This document shows positions 34,598 through 45,730 of a stretch of DNA of 64,000 nucleotides, piece after piece. The position numbers and the translations under genes are program-made. Within the stretch, counting starts at the first letter, position 1, and every line of letters starts with the position of its first letter. Source of the stretch: Dendrobium chrysotoxum (lineage: Eukaryota > Streptophyta > Magnoliopsida > Asparagales > Orchidaceae); the NCBI GenBank assembly GCA_019925795.1, contig CM034298.1, forward strand, positions 51,424,365 through 51,488,364. The letters run 5' to 3'. The notes beneath the pieces were generated by a model, which had not been told where the DNA came from, searched no databases, and worked only from the letters and a program-made list of their open reading frames with translations.

Positions 34598-35691
34598 CTA
34601 GTAATCCGGAGGACCCTGGTCAGGAGGTGGTGGAGGAGTAGTGAACATAACAAAATAGCTATTGATTGAAGCAATATTAGTGTTCACTGAATCAAATTGG
34701 TCTCAAATCCACCCGCTTTCTTCATTATACCTATCATCCTATAGCTTTAAGTGAGCCTCCACATCATCAAACCTTTAATCAAGATGATCAAAGTGCTAGA
34801 CCATATCTTGATAAAAATTTTGGTCAGGTCCAAGTATAAGTGTAAGTGCCGAAGCACCCCCTTCTTCCTCAGAATCATCTTCCCCTGAATCTTGATGGAA
34901 TAGTGCTCGAAAAGAAGCATATGTGAAGAAAATATGAAATTCAGTGGGAGGTTCAGGATGTATTAGATTGTATTTCTTCTTAAGATTATAGGTGATCAAA
35001 TGTCCTAACGCCACATTTTTCTTTCTTTATTATTAGGATGCCCAATATCAAAAAGGTTATAAATGTAGTCCATAATGAGTTGGGCTTAATCACAAGGTTT
35101 TTCAGTCAATATAAGGTAGGTGATAGTGGACAAAAGAGGGGTCATATTTATACGATCACCAGTTTTAGGAATGATGGAGGTTCTGAAAACATGCTGAATG
35201 ATCCTAACATTTTGATTTAGGGTATATACTCGAGGTAAATGACTGACTTGACAGACTCCTCTAAGAGATTGGTTCACTTCACTCCAGTCATAATTAGCTC
35301 TAGAAGTCAGTGTATGCGCCCTATTCCCTTCGATTTTAAGATGAAGAAGGGTTCCTAAGTCTTCTTTTGTGATTTAGACTCATTTTTTAAAGACATAGGA
35401 ACTTATTCTAAAATGATCCTCATTGAATTTCATGTTGGCTAAGAACAATTAAAAGGTTTCCTTGTGATAGGCATGGATCAATGTTAAGATGAAGGATAAT
35501 TGGGTTGTAGCAAACAAAGGCATAATAGAAAAATTCAAATTAACTTGAATGAGGACTCTAGAGGCAGTGAGTTTTGTAGCACAAAACCTATCAAAGGCTT
35601 CCTCATTTTCCCTGGACAAGTAATTATCATCTCTCTCCACTCTGGATGAAGATCCCCTTGAAACTCATGCATGCTTGCTGCTGCTAACCAT
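34598..35691 (-). pseudogene. Third ORF (env-position) of E2, broken
   Basis: Same start (MVSSSKHA) and same tail (PPDY) as in E1, with the blocks 'DRFCATKLTASRVL', 'FILTLIHAYHKETF', 'DRINMTPLLSTITYLILTE', 'MALGHLITYNLKKKYNL' and 'FTYASFRALFHQDSGEDD' recognisable on the minus strand. It has a stop shortly after the start, another near 35,450 and a frame change near 35,030. Unlike E1 it keeps the residues just before 'GDRIN' (TSIIPKT). Function unknown. Confidence 0.75.
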
Positions 35692-35754
35692 TCCTAAGAT
35701 TTGAAGGTAAGAAGATTTGAAAGAGATGTAAAGAAAATGACAGCCAAACCTTTC

Positions 35755-35764
35755 TAATTTAAAG
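35755..35764 (-). promoter_or_regulatory. TATA-like element before E2 third ORF
   Basis: Minus strand reads CTTTAAATTAG about 65-70 bases before the ATG at 35,691, between the palindrome array and the start codon. It is intermediate between the good TATA of E3 and the decayed one of E1. Confidence 0.4.
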
Positions 35765-35767
35765 AAG

Positions 35768-36028
35768 AATGGTCGATCATACAGTACAAATCTAGGATCG
35801 TACGTACGATCATGAAATTGTATGGGACAAAGAAAATTTCATACATACGAATGCAAACGGACAAAATTGAAATGACTTTTCATAAACCACCATTCCCGAG
35901 GCATCCTTTCGTACATGCTTTTACACCCTGGGATAGTACAGATGAATAACTATTCGTCTGGGACGATCAGAAAATGAATGGTCGTCTAGAAACGGTTGGG
36001 TTCGTCCGCGTGAAAATATGACAACATG
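35768..36028. promoter_or_regulatory. Internal palindrome array of E2, truncated
   Basis: Contains 'gatcatacagtacaaat' and 'gatcgtacgtacgatcat' near 35,796, collinear with 15,445-15,703 of E1. The array is cut at 36,028, where a deletion joins it to pol. Confidence 0.65.
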
Positions 36029-36030
36029 AT

Positions 36031-37715
36031 GTAATTCAATTTCTTCCTTAACTATATGATCTCTAATGAAGTGATACCTTATGTCTATATGCTTGGTTCT
36101 AGAATGTTGAATATGATTCTTTAAAATGCAAATGACACTAGTATTATCACAGAAAATTGAAATTATACCAATTGAAAATTCTAAATCAATTAACTGTTAT
36201 TTCAACCAAATAACTTGTGTCACACAACTACCTAAGATAATGTATTATGCTTCAATAGTAGAAAGGGCTACTGAATTCTATTTTCTAGTGGACCAAGATA
36301 CTAAAGAATTTCCAATAAATTAATAAGTTCTAGAGGTACTCTTCCTATTTACCCTGCATCCTGCAAAATATGAATCAGAATATCCAATGATTTCAAATAA
36401 AGAGCTGTGCCTAGAATACCAAATTCTTAAGTTTTGAGTTCCCAAAAGATATCTTAATATTCTTTTCACTGCTATCAAATGTGATTCCTTTGGATTAGCT
36501 TGAAATCTAGCACACAAATAAACACTAAACATAATATCTGGTCTGCTAGCAATCAAGTAAAGCAATGATCCAATTATTCCTCTAAACTTCTTTTCATCAA
36601 TAGATTTTCCCTTAAGATCCTTATCTAACTGAACTGAGGAACTCATTGGTGTAGTCACTGATTTAGCATTATCCATTTCATACTTTTTGAGGATGTCTTT
36701 AACATACTTAGACTGATTAAGAAAAGTTCCTCCATCACTTTGCTTTATGCTAAAATCAAGAAAATAACTCAAGTCTCCCATCAAACTCATCTCAAATTCA
36801 CTACTCATTATTTTTAAAAATTCATCACAAAAATTTTTATCAGTTGATCCAAAAATGATATCATCAATATATACTTGAAAAATGAGTATGTCATCTCCTA
36901 TTTGGTTCGAAAAGAGAGTGGTGTCCACACTTTCTTTTACAAAAGATTTCTCTAATAGGAAAGTGCTTAACTTCTCATACTAAGCCATAGGTACTTGTTT
37001 CAATCTATATAATGGTTTTTTCAATTTAAACACATGATTAGGGAATTTAGAATTTTTAAAATTTGGAGGTTACTCAATATAAACATCCTCTTATATCGTC
37101 CCATTTAAAAAGACAGTTTTGACATCCATTTGATACAATTTAAAATCATTAAAACAGGCAAATGCTAACAAAATCCTAATTGCTTCAAGTCTAGCTACAG
37201 GAAAAAATGTCTCATCAAAATTGATTTCTTCTATTTGATTATACCCCTTTCCATAAATCTTACCTTATTTTTGATCACAACTCCTGAATCATTCATTTTA
37301 TTTTTAAATACCCACTTAGTTCCAACAACATTTTGATCTTTTGGCCTTTCAATCAATTCCCAAATATCTTTTCTCACAAATTGATTCAACTCTTCTTACA
37401 TGGCCAAAATCTAAAATTCATTCGAAAGTGCTTGATTTATGTTAGTGGGTTCAACCATTGAAATAAAAGCTAAATGATTTACCTCTTTGCTAAGTCCATG
37501 CCTAATCTTAACACCATCCCTAGGTTCACCTAAAATTAATTCCTTAGGGTGATTCTTAGAAATTTCTAATCTCTAGACAAAGGCTTTTCCATCTCATCTT
37601 TCTCTTCCAATTTTGTCTTTTTAATTCCTTGGGAGATATTTTTAATGTGATATTCTTCTAATCTTAGTTCTTCTGAAATGCTAGATTCATCAAACACTAT
37701 ATGTGTGGTCACCTC
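36031..37715 (-). pseudogene. Pol of E2, 3' part (RT and RNase H), left of E4
   Basis: Continues the E2 pol frame beyond the E4 insertion. RT: 'YQMDVKTVFLNG' near 37,130 and IFQVYIDDIIFGS near 36,860, where YVDD has become YIDD. RNase H: 'SDSYFAGCRVNRKSTS' near 36,350. The last ~35 codons of pol, present in E1, are missing because of a deletion ending at 36,030. Multiple stops. At 37,711-37,715 the sequence acctc is the left target duplication of E4. Confidence 0.85.
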
Positions 37716-38352
37716 TGAAAGTTCGATAGGGATGTTAAGCCCTAGTGAACTAGTCCCGAGGCTAACCAAGAGGGGGGGTGAATTGGTTATTTAAAAATTT
37801 CACGAGGAACAGAAAAATCTTTTCGATACTTTGCAGCGGAAACAAGTAAACAAGAATGAAAAGATCAATCACAGATATTCACCCAAGCAGTTAATATCAG
37901 AAAAGTAAAGTGCAGAACAGAATCAGAAAAGCAAATTAGATTTTATAGTGGTTCGATCAACTTGACCTACGTCCACTCCCCGGAGCCTCCCCTCCGGGTA
38001 TTGTACTTAACAAAAAGTGTCTCTCCTTTTGCTCCCACAGCAAGGCGGAGAAGCCTGTACAAAACCTCCTTTTCACCACATGGTGAGGCAGAGAACTCGA
38101 CCTCCTTTTGCTTCCACCTGAAGCGGGCAGAGAACCCTGGATCTTCTTACGAATGATCCTCCAACTACGAACACCAACTAGACGAAAGACGACGAGCGGA
38201 GAAGACGACTCTGATCCATGCTTGGAGCAACCTTAGTGAATCCCTCACTGACTCCCCCTCACAAGATCCTCTCTCTCTCCCAAACTCTCTCTCTCAAGGG
38301 TTTCTCTGGGAAGGAAAGTGACAAAAGATTTTTCTTGTTTGAAGAAAAATAT

Positions 38353-38360
38353 CTTTTATA
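38353..38360 (-). promoter_or_regulatory. TATA box of E4 3' LTR
   Basis: Minus strand TATAAAAG in the context CTCCTATAAAAGAT. The matching site in the 5' LTR (48,261-48,268) reads TTTGAAAG, so the copy that would drive the element has lost the box. Confidence 0.65.
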
Positions 38361-38399
38361 GGAGGGCTTAAAATTTGCCCTAAATCTCAACTGGTCGGC

Positions 38400-39085
38400 C
38401 AAGATCGTCCAGGACGATCTCTAGATCGTCCTGTACGATTAGTTCAAAATCAGCTGTTACAGCCTAGACGATCTGGCTCTTCTGGACGATCAATAAAAAA
38501 AATGTTCATATCGTCCCGTATGATCCTTCGATCGTCCGGGATGATTAGTGCAAATCGAGGAATATCGTCCAGAAGATAGTTCAGGTCGTCTAGAGAAACT
38601 TGTGCTGGACGACCAAAAAATGACTTGATCGTCCAGGACGATTGGGATATCGTTCTGTACGATTAGTTCAAAAAGTGCCCAAATCGTCCTATACACAGTT
38701 CGGGTCGTACAGCTGAAATGCACTAGACGATCATGATCGTCCGGGATGATCCTGCGATCGTCCAGAATGATATGATCGTATCAATCAAAAATAAATTGCT
38801 TTCCTTAATTACCAGATTAAATTAGGCATGATTGTACTGAATCGTCTAGGACGATATACGTATAGTCCGGGACGATCAGACCAAATAACTTAAAATAAAA
38901 ACTTGCCTAACTTGATCTAGCGGCTGAGAATTTCTGATTTGAGTATATCATCCCGTGCGATCCAAAGATCATCCAGGACAATCTGCTTAATCAGACCCTC
39001 TTAACTTAGTCGTCCTAATTAGGGTTTCTGTTTTTACCTGATCATCCAGGATGATGTGAATATCGTCCAGGACGATCTGAATAAA
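38400..39085. promoter_or_regulatory. Palindrome array in E4 3' LTR
   Basis: At least ten full or near-full copies of GATCGTCC-N-GGACGATC, e.g. 'gatcgtccaggacgatc' near 38,404, 'gatcgtccgggatgat' near 38,529, 'gatcgtccaggacgatt' near 38,627, 'tcgtccaggacgatctg' near 39,063. Some are hybrids with the other half-site (tcgtcctgtacgat). Spacing is irregular, so it is not a simple tandem repeat. Confidence 0.8.
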
Positions 39086-39327
39086 AAATGAACAGAAACT
39101 CTAATTCACTCAAGCTCTCCCCCTGAGTGTGTGTGTGCAAGGTTACTTAGCTGGGGGATCAATTACATTACAATTGACTCAAGAAAAAGAAAAATAGTAC
39201 ATTGGACACACTTGGACCCGATCTTGAGTTGGCTTGAGTGGCTCGTGATCTTTCGTGCCTGAAACGGGTTAGCCAAGCAAAACACACTGGAAACATGTTT
39301 GTCATCATCAAAACCAGATTTACAACA

Positions 39328-39505
39328 ATCTCCCCCTTTTTGATGATGGCAAACATTTGTACAGTAGTTTGAAAATAAAAAATAACTAGGAGATCGAAAA
39401 ATAAATATTTTTTCAAATTTTCATTTAACAACTAAATTAATACATGAAACATAATACATAACAAAAAACAGAAACGACTACAACTGACTCCCCCTTTTGA
39501 CATCA
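39328..39505 (-). promoter_or_regulatory. Polypurine tracts of E4
   Basis: On the minus strand AAAAAGGGGGAGAT abuts the 3' LTR (39,328-39,345), and GTCAAAAGGGGGAGTC lies at about 39,486-39,501. Both have the composition expected of plus-strand primers. Confidence 0.8.
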
Positions 39506-39581
39506 CAAAAAGGAGGAGGGTAAATATAAATACTAAAACATCAGTACAGAACAGAAAAGAAAATAACTATAAAATAGAAAA

Positions 39582-40721
39582 CTAAAATGGAGGCGGATCC
39601 TGATTGGAAGAAGGAGGTGGCGGTGGTGGGTTGAAGTAGTGGTGAATGGCTTAAAAATGGGCTCCAATCCAAGCAATGTCCTGGTTATGCTGCCGTTGCT
39701 GCTGCGCAGCATAGTCAGTGAAGCGCTGGATGTCCTCGGCGTGCCGCTGCTCCTGGGCAACCACATAGGAGTCGAATCTGGCCTCCCACTGATCGAAGCG
39801 CTGCACCAGGTGGTCAAAGGGAGAGGCAATGCGAAGGGGAGCAGGTGTCTCGGGTGTAGTAGGAACTGGAATAGCCTCTTCCTCTTCCTCCTCAACATCT
39901 AAGGCGGGCTCCAGATGTAGTCGGGTACTGTGTAGTACGTGAAATGAGTTATTTGTGAAGAAGGAAAGAGGGACATCAGGAGGGACATGATACTGAAGGT
40001 CATATTTTGTTTCTAAGGCATAATGAATGAGATGACCTAAAGCTAGATTTGGGTGACGCCTGTGACCCGGATCTCTAATAGTGGTGAGGTGTTCTATGTA
40101 TCAGATAATAAGGTCAGAGGCATTAAACTCTCTACGGGCCATGATGTAGTATGTGGTCAAGGACAGTAACGGGGTGATGTGAATTCGATCCCCTGCCTTT
40201 GGAATGACGGAGGAACGAAGGATATGCTGAATTATCTGTACGTCCTTAAGAAGTGAAGTGCAAGCATTGTCATGATAGGGTATGTTTGTATTGTGAATGA
40301 AGTGATTGGTGACACTCCAATCATAGTCAGGATTGGTGATAAGCGTGTGGAGTTTGTCGCCAGTGACAAAAAGGTTAAGAATATTGTGAAAATCTTGGGT
40401 AGTTAGTTCCACGGGACGTTGATTGACGTATGAGCAAAGAGTGGAATAGTCCGTGGAAATATGCAAATTGGCAAAGAAAATTTGAAGGAGTTCAAGATTA
40501 AAAGGAAAGGCTAAGGTCAGGATCAAGGTGAGGGAGGTGTGTGCGAACAGATCAAGAATAAGATAGGTGAGGGTGCGGGGATTTATTATTTTAGAATGCG
40601 TGATCCCCACGTCACAATAGCACTCGAAAGCAGCCTGATCGGCTGCATTTGGGAAGCGAGGATCAACATGTCCCCGAGAGGAACTTGCACCCTTTTGCCG
40701 TGAACGTTTGCCACCAGCCAT
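39582..40721 (-). pseudogene. Third ORF (env-position) of E4, 379 codons, two C-to-T stops
   Basis: From ATG (MAGGKRSRQKGASSS, a basic/Ser-rich start) to TAG, the frame is kept for 379 codons with stops only near residue 207 (TGA, at 40,101) and near residue 357 (TAA for an expected Gln). Blocks: 'LTLILTLAFPFNLELLQIFF', 'DYDWSVTNHFI', 'IIQHILRSSVIPKAGDRIHI', 'TPLLSLTTYYIM', 'LALGHLIHYAL', 'FFTNNSFHVLHS', acidic EEEEE, Pro-rich linker, and a long coiled-coil-like segment (DHLVQRFDQWEARFDSYV, then Gln-rich repeats). The tail is PPPPPP then QDPPPF. Similarity to E1-E3 runs the full length although most residues differ, which argues for long-term selection on the protein. Function unknown; no clear membrane segment. 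Confidence 0.8.
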
Positions 40722-40781
40722 TAGAAATCAAAAGTGAAGGGAAGTTGAGGGAAATGTGTGAAAGAAAGGATGAAAACTGGC

Positions 40782-40791
40782 TATTTAAATA
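40782..40791 (-). promoter_or_regulatory. TATA-like element before E4 third ORF
   Basis: TATTTAAATA lies 60-70 bases before the ATG at 40,721, followed on the minus strand by a pyrimidine-rich leader (ttctttcacacatttccctc). It lies immediately below the internal palindrome array. Confidence 0.5.
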
Positions 40792-40799
40792 GACTTGGT

Positions 40800-41335
40800 C
40801 TGATCATCCTATACGATCGCGAGATTGTCCCGGACGATATGGGCATTTATGACGTCCTGGATGATTGGTCAAAATGGCGGTCTGATTGTCCAGGACGATC
40901 AGAGATCATCCAGGATAATTAGATACAGGCGATCATCCCGAGGAGTTAGGCTGGACGACCGTTGACGAAAAGGTATCGTCCAGGACGATTAGGTGGATCG
41001 TCCCGGACGATGTGTAATAAGTGTGTCGGACGGGCTGAATTTCAATCGTCCAGCGGCTGACACGTGGATCGTCCAGGACGATTAGGTGGATCATCCAGGA
41101 CGATGCCTAATAATTGGTGCAATATCAGCCATTTGATCAGATCAGGAAGATATGGATCATATCGTCCAGGATGATGTAAGGATCATCCAGGACGATCACC
41201 AATAATTGGAGTTTTTCAGTAGTAGGAGCAGTGTGGGGACAATTTTGAATGAATCGTCCAGGACGATGTTTGGATCGTCCAGTACGAAGAGGATCGATCA
41301 GGACGATCGGGGTATCGTCCAGGATGATGTGAAGA
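40800..41335. promoter_or_regulatory. Internal palindrome array of E4, upstream of third ORF
   Basis: Repeated GATCGTCC-N-GGACGATC dyads, e.g. 'gtccaggacgatcagag' near 40,890, 'atcgtccaggacgattag' near 40,976, 'gatcgtcccggacgatg' near 40,997, 'gatcgtccaggacgatt' near 41,067, 'atcgtccaggacgatg' near 41,254. The half-site matches that of the E4 LTRs, not that of E1-E3. Confidence 0.8.
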
Positions 41336-42667
41336 AAACAGAAAAAGATGGAGGATGAAGATGACAGATCAGGATCTGAAAAACACAACCATGAAATTAA
41401 AACAAAACAAAAACGAATAAAACTCACAGCAAAAACACATAAAAGTAACGCATTTTTTTTTTGTTTTTTTTGTTTTTTTTTTTGATTAAGATGCTCAAGT
41501 AAATCAGAATTTTTCCTTGATTTTAGATCCAAAAACCAATAAGATGATGATTGACAGCGCTGAAATTCAGAAAAAGTTAGAAAAATTGACTTTCGTAACT
41601 CCCACCTCGGGCACCTTATCGATGCAAATCTCTTTTAAATCAAACATCCAATTCAGAAGAAAAGAAATTAGATTCGAAAAGAGATCCTTTCAAGCCTCGT
41701 TCGAGAAAAATATCTGATATAATAGTGTTACAAAGTAAAAAAAATTAGAAATCAGGATTTTCAAACACAAGCTTTTGAAAGTATTAAGTGGCGCACGGAT
41801 TTCTCTAAGACCTTTAACGATCTGAAAGGAAAGAAAGTTTGGTTGGGCTCATTTTATGCCTCTTTTTCAATTTATTTGGCGCTTTGCACATCCTTTCATT
41901 TTTGATACACTTTGTGTATCTTTTAGTTGGCGACATTTCGCATCTTTTCAGCTTTGGGCTCATTTTGTGCCTCTTTTTCAATTGATTTGGCTCACTACGT
42001 ATCTTTTGTAAGCTTACTTCTTTTCATAATCGTTAACTAGTCTTAGCTATAAAATTACCTTCCAGATATAGGAGATGCTCTCCACGATAAGGAAGAGTAA
42101 TTCACAAAATAAAAGCCAGACGTCATATGATAAGTGCAATCACTTGGTTTAAAAAATCAAAATAATGACTCAAGACTTTGAAAGCACTATTGATATGAGA
42201 TAGATTACTATAGGAAGATAAAATAATCTCTATTCCAAAAACTAACATTTTAATTTTGAAGAGGATTTTTATATAAAAGAAACTATACACCAGTAAAGGA
42301 GTTAGAGGAAGAGAAACAATCATCAATGTTTCTTCCCTTTAACAGATTCAGTGGAATCAATCACTGCTTACCAGCTTCCAAATAAAAATAAGGTAAAACT
42401 CTCAGTCAGAAATTCAGATTATCAGAAGTAGTGAGCGGTGATCATATTTTAAAAAGCATAAAACAGTAAGTGCAAGATATGAACCAGTGAATAAAAAGCA
42501 TGCAAAAAATCACATCAAAGTAAATGCTCAAATCAAACTAATAGTAAGGCTAAAACAGAAATCAGCAGAAGAAATAAAATCAACTGAAAATAAATAATCA
42601 AACCAAAAACTAACTATCATAAAATAGAATAACAATTAAAACAATCAGAAATCAGTAATCATCAGAA
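41336..42667 (-). other. E4 spacer between pol and the internal array
   Basis: Noncoding. It contains a T-rich run (41,452-41,481) and, at 41,846-42,010, the repeat set with 'gggctcattttgtgcctcttt', 'cactttgtgtatctttt' and 'gcgacatttcgcatctttt', which in E1/E2 lies on the other side of the third ORF. No supported ORF. Confidence 0.6.
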
Positions 42668-45600
42668 TCAAGCATTTATATCAATCACTCCTAATCTGGT
42701 TCTCAAAATGCTGAATGAGTCAAAGGCCAGTGGTTTAGTGAATATGTCAGCCAGCTGATTTTCAGTTGCTACATGATGTAGCTCAATGTCCCCTTTTGTA
42801 ACATGGTCCCTGATGAAGTGATGCCTTATATCAATGTGTTTGGTCCTAGAATATTGGATTGGATTCTTAGAGATACATATGGCACTAGTATTATCACACA
42901 GAACAGAAATTGTGCCAACAGGTAATCCTAAATCAAAGACTTGTTGCTTCAACCAAAGAACTTAGGCCACATAACTCCCTAAGGCAATGTACTCAGCTTC
43001 AACAGTGGAAAGTGCAACTGAGTTCTATTTTCTACTGGACCAGGAGACTAGAGATTGTCCTATGAATTGACAAGTTCCAGAAGTGCTCTTTCTATCCACC
43101 CTACACCCCGCAAAGTTAGAATCAGAATATCCAATGATCTCAAAAGAGGTGCTGTGCCTAGGGTACCAGATTCCTAGGTTTGGGGTCCTTAAAAGATATC
43201 TAAGAATTCTCTTAACAGCAGTCAGGTGGGACTCTTTAGGATCAGTCTGAAACCTAGCACAAAGACAGACACTAAATATGATATCAGGTTGGCTAGCAGT
43301 CAGGTAAAGCAGTGATCCTATTATTCCTCTATACTTCTTCTGATCAATAGATTTTCCACTTGAATCCTTATCAAACTGAACTGAGGAGGTCATGGGAGTA
43401 TTGATTGGCTTGGCTTTGTCCATTTCATATTTCTTCAAAATGTCCTTAGAGTATTTAGATTGATTGAGAAAGGTTCCATCATCCGTTTGCCTTATGCTAA
43501 ACCCCATAAAGTAGGATAGTTCTCCCATCATACTCATCTCAAAAACCTTACTCATTATTTTAGAAAACTCATCACATAAATATTTATCAGAAGATTCAAA
43601 AATTATATCATCAACATAGATCTGGATAATGAGTAAGTCATCCCCTATTCTCCTCAGAAAAAGGGTGGTGTCTACGCTCCCCTTAACAAACTCTCTTTCT
43701 AACAGGAATGTGCTAAGCCTCTCATACCAAGCTCTGGGTGCCTGTTTCAATCCATATAAGGCCTTTTTAAATTTATAAACATGATTTGGATATTGGAAAC
43801 TCTCAAAACCTGGGGGTTGTTCTACAAAAAGCATCCTCTTTTATTACCCCATTTAAAAAGGTACTTTTGACATCCATTTGAAACAGCTTAAATCCCTTAT
43901 AACAGGCAAAGGCTAGTAGCACTCTAATGGCTTCCAATCTAGCTACAGGGGCAAAAGTCTCCTCAAAATCAATCCCTTCTATCTGATTATACCCCTTAGC
44001 CACCAATCTTGCCTTATTTCTCACCACCACACCAGAATCATTCATCTTATTCTTAAAGACCCACTTGGTTCCCACAATACTTTGATTTTTAGGTCTTTCT
44101 ACTAGCTCCCAAACATCATTCCTTACAAACTGATTCAATTCTTCTTGCATAGCTAAGATCCAAAACTCATCTGAAAGGGCTTGATTGATGTTGGTGGGTT
44201 CAGTCATTGAGATAAAGGCAGAATTGTTTACTTCCTTCCTAAGTCCATGCCTAGTCCTAACACCTTCAGAAGGGTCTCTTAAGATCAGTTCTTTAGGATG
44301 ACTCGAAGAATATCTCCAATCTCTTGGCAACATGGTTTGAGGTTCTACCCTTTCCTCCAGATTTGTATTTCCAGCCCTTTGGGTAACCTCAACAATCTCT
44401 TCTTCTTCTATTTCAGATCTAGACTCCTTAGGATCAGATTCATCAAACACTACATGGGTTATTTCTTCCACCACCAAAGTCCTCTTATTGAATACCCTAA
44501 AGGATTTCCCCACACTTGAATATCCTAAGAACACTCCTTCATCAGATTTGGGGTCAAATTTTCCTAAGGGTGATTTCCCGTTGTTCAGAATGAAAACCTT
44601 ACAGCCAAAGACATGGAGGTGGGACAGATTTGGAGTTCTACCCTTAATGATCTCATAAGGTGTCTTGTTCAGTTTGACTCTCACATTCACCCTATTCAAC
44701 ACATAACAGGCAGTGTTCACCGCTTCAGCCCAAAAGTATTTTGGAAGTGAATACTCGGCAAGCATGGCTCTAGCGGCTTCCACTAAGGTCCTGTTCTTTC
44801 TTTTAGCTACCCCATTTTGCTGAGGGGTCCAAGGAGCTGAAAAATTGTGACTAATCCCTTGCTCCTCACAAAAACTTCTAAATCTTTCATTTTTAAACTC
44901 CCCTCTGTGATCACTATGGATGGTAATAATCTCACATCCTAACTTCTTCTGAATCCAAGTAAAGAAAGATCTAAACTCATCAAATGACTCAGATTTATGT
45001 GACAAAAATTTCACCCAAGTGAACCTTGAATAATCATCTACAATCACAAATCCATAGACTCTCCCCCCTAAGCTGGCAGTGCTAATGGGTCCAAAGAGGT
45101 CCATGTGAAGAACTTCTAAAGGTCTAGAGGTGCTAATATCCTTAACAGAGTGAAAAGAGGAATGGACTTGCTTCCCCAACTGACAGGCATCACACAGGTG
45201 ATCCTTAGTGAACTTAAGCTTGGGCACACCTCTAACTAAGTCCTTTTGAGTGACTCTCCTCAGGGTTTTCATACTGGCATGACACAATCTCCTATGCCAT
45301 AACCAAGACTCATCAGCAGTAATTTTTATGCAAATTGAATTATCAGATTTAATGCAACTTACATCCAGCTTGTAGACGTTGTTGATCCTTTGCCCCTGCA
45401 AAACAACTTCATCATTTAAGCTTAAAATGCAGCCAGTGGGTAGGAATTTGATGTTGTATCCCTTGTCACAAAGTTGACTGATGCTCAGTAAGTTGTGTTT
45501 CAGTCCATCTACAAGCAAAATATTATCAATCATAAAATTCTTTGAATCACCAATTATACCTGAGCCTACCACCTTCCTGGTGGTGTTATCTCCAAGTGTA

Positions 45601-45719
45601 ACCTTGCCTCCAGCTCTGGCCTCTAGCGAAATGAACTGATTTGCATCTCCAGTCATGTGTCTAGAACATCCGCTGTCCAGGTACCACATGCTATCACGAG
45701 GTCTTGTGTGAGAGCACCC
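42668..45719 (-). pseudogene. Pol polyprotein of E4, nearly complete
   Basis: About 1,017 codons on the minus strand, opening after a TAG at 45,720-45,722. Protease: MWYLDSGCSRHMTGD, DSG intact (about residue 14). GAG-pre-integrase: WLWHRRLCHASM...CDACQLGK with the HHCC ligands (about 110-180). Integrase: MDLFGPISTASLGG (about 202), HSDHRGEF (about 268), and GVAKRKNRT, where the catalytic Glu is Lys. RT: FQMDVKSTFLNG and IQIYVDDIIF with YVDD intact. RNase H: SDSNFAGCRVDRKSTSG and RHHFIRDHVTKGDIE. It ends IDINA. Breaks: one extra base in a T run near 43,833, a TAG at 43,025 and a TAA near 42,963, both at expected Gln codons. Confidence 0.9.
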
Positions 45720-45730
45720 CTACAAAAATA

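Larger units (their letters stand above)
37716..39327 (-). repeat. E4 3' LTR
   Basis: Starts tgaaagttcg and ends tttacaaca. On the minus strand: palindrome array at 38,400-39,085 (U3), TATA box TATAAAAG at 38,353-38,360, leader, and the conserved U5 block at 37,939-37,988 ('cgaaccactataaaat' on the minus strand with one change). Confidence 0.9.

Noticed and set aside
39533..39902. Open frames of 121 and 87 codons overlapping the end of the E4 third ORF
   Set aside because: Other-frame and antisense shadows of the third ORF, which is supported by comparison with three other copies.
12205..41335. CRISPR-like arrays of short palindromic repeats
   Set aside because: Spacing is irregular, units are degenerate, no leader or cas genes exist, and the context is plant retrotransposons.
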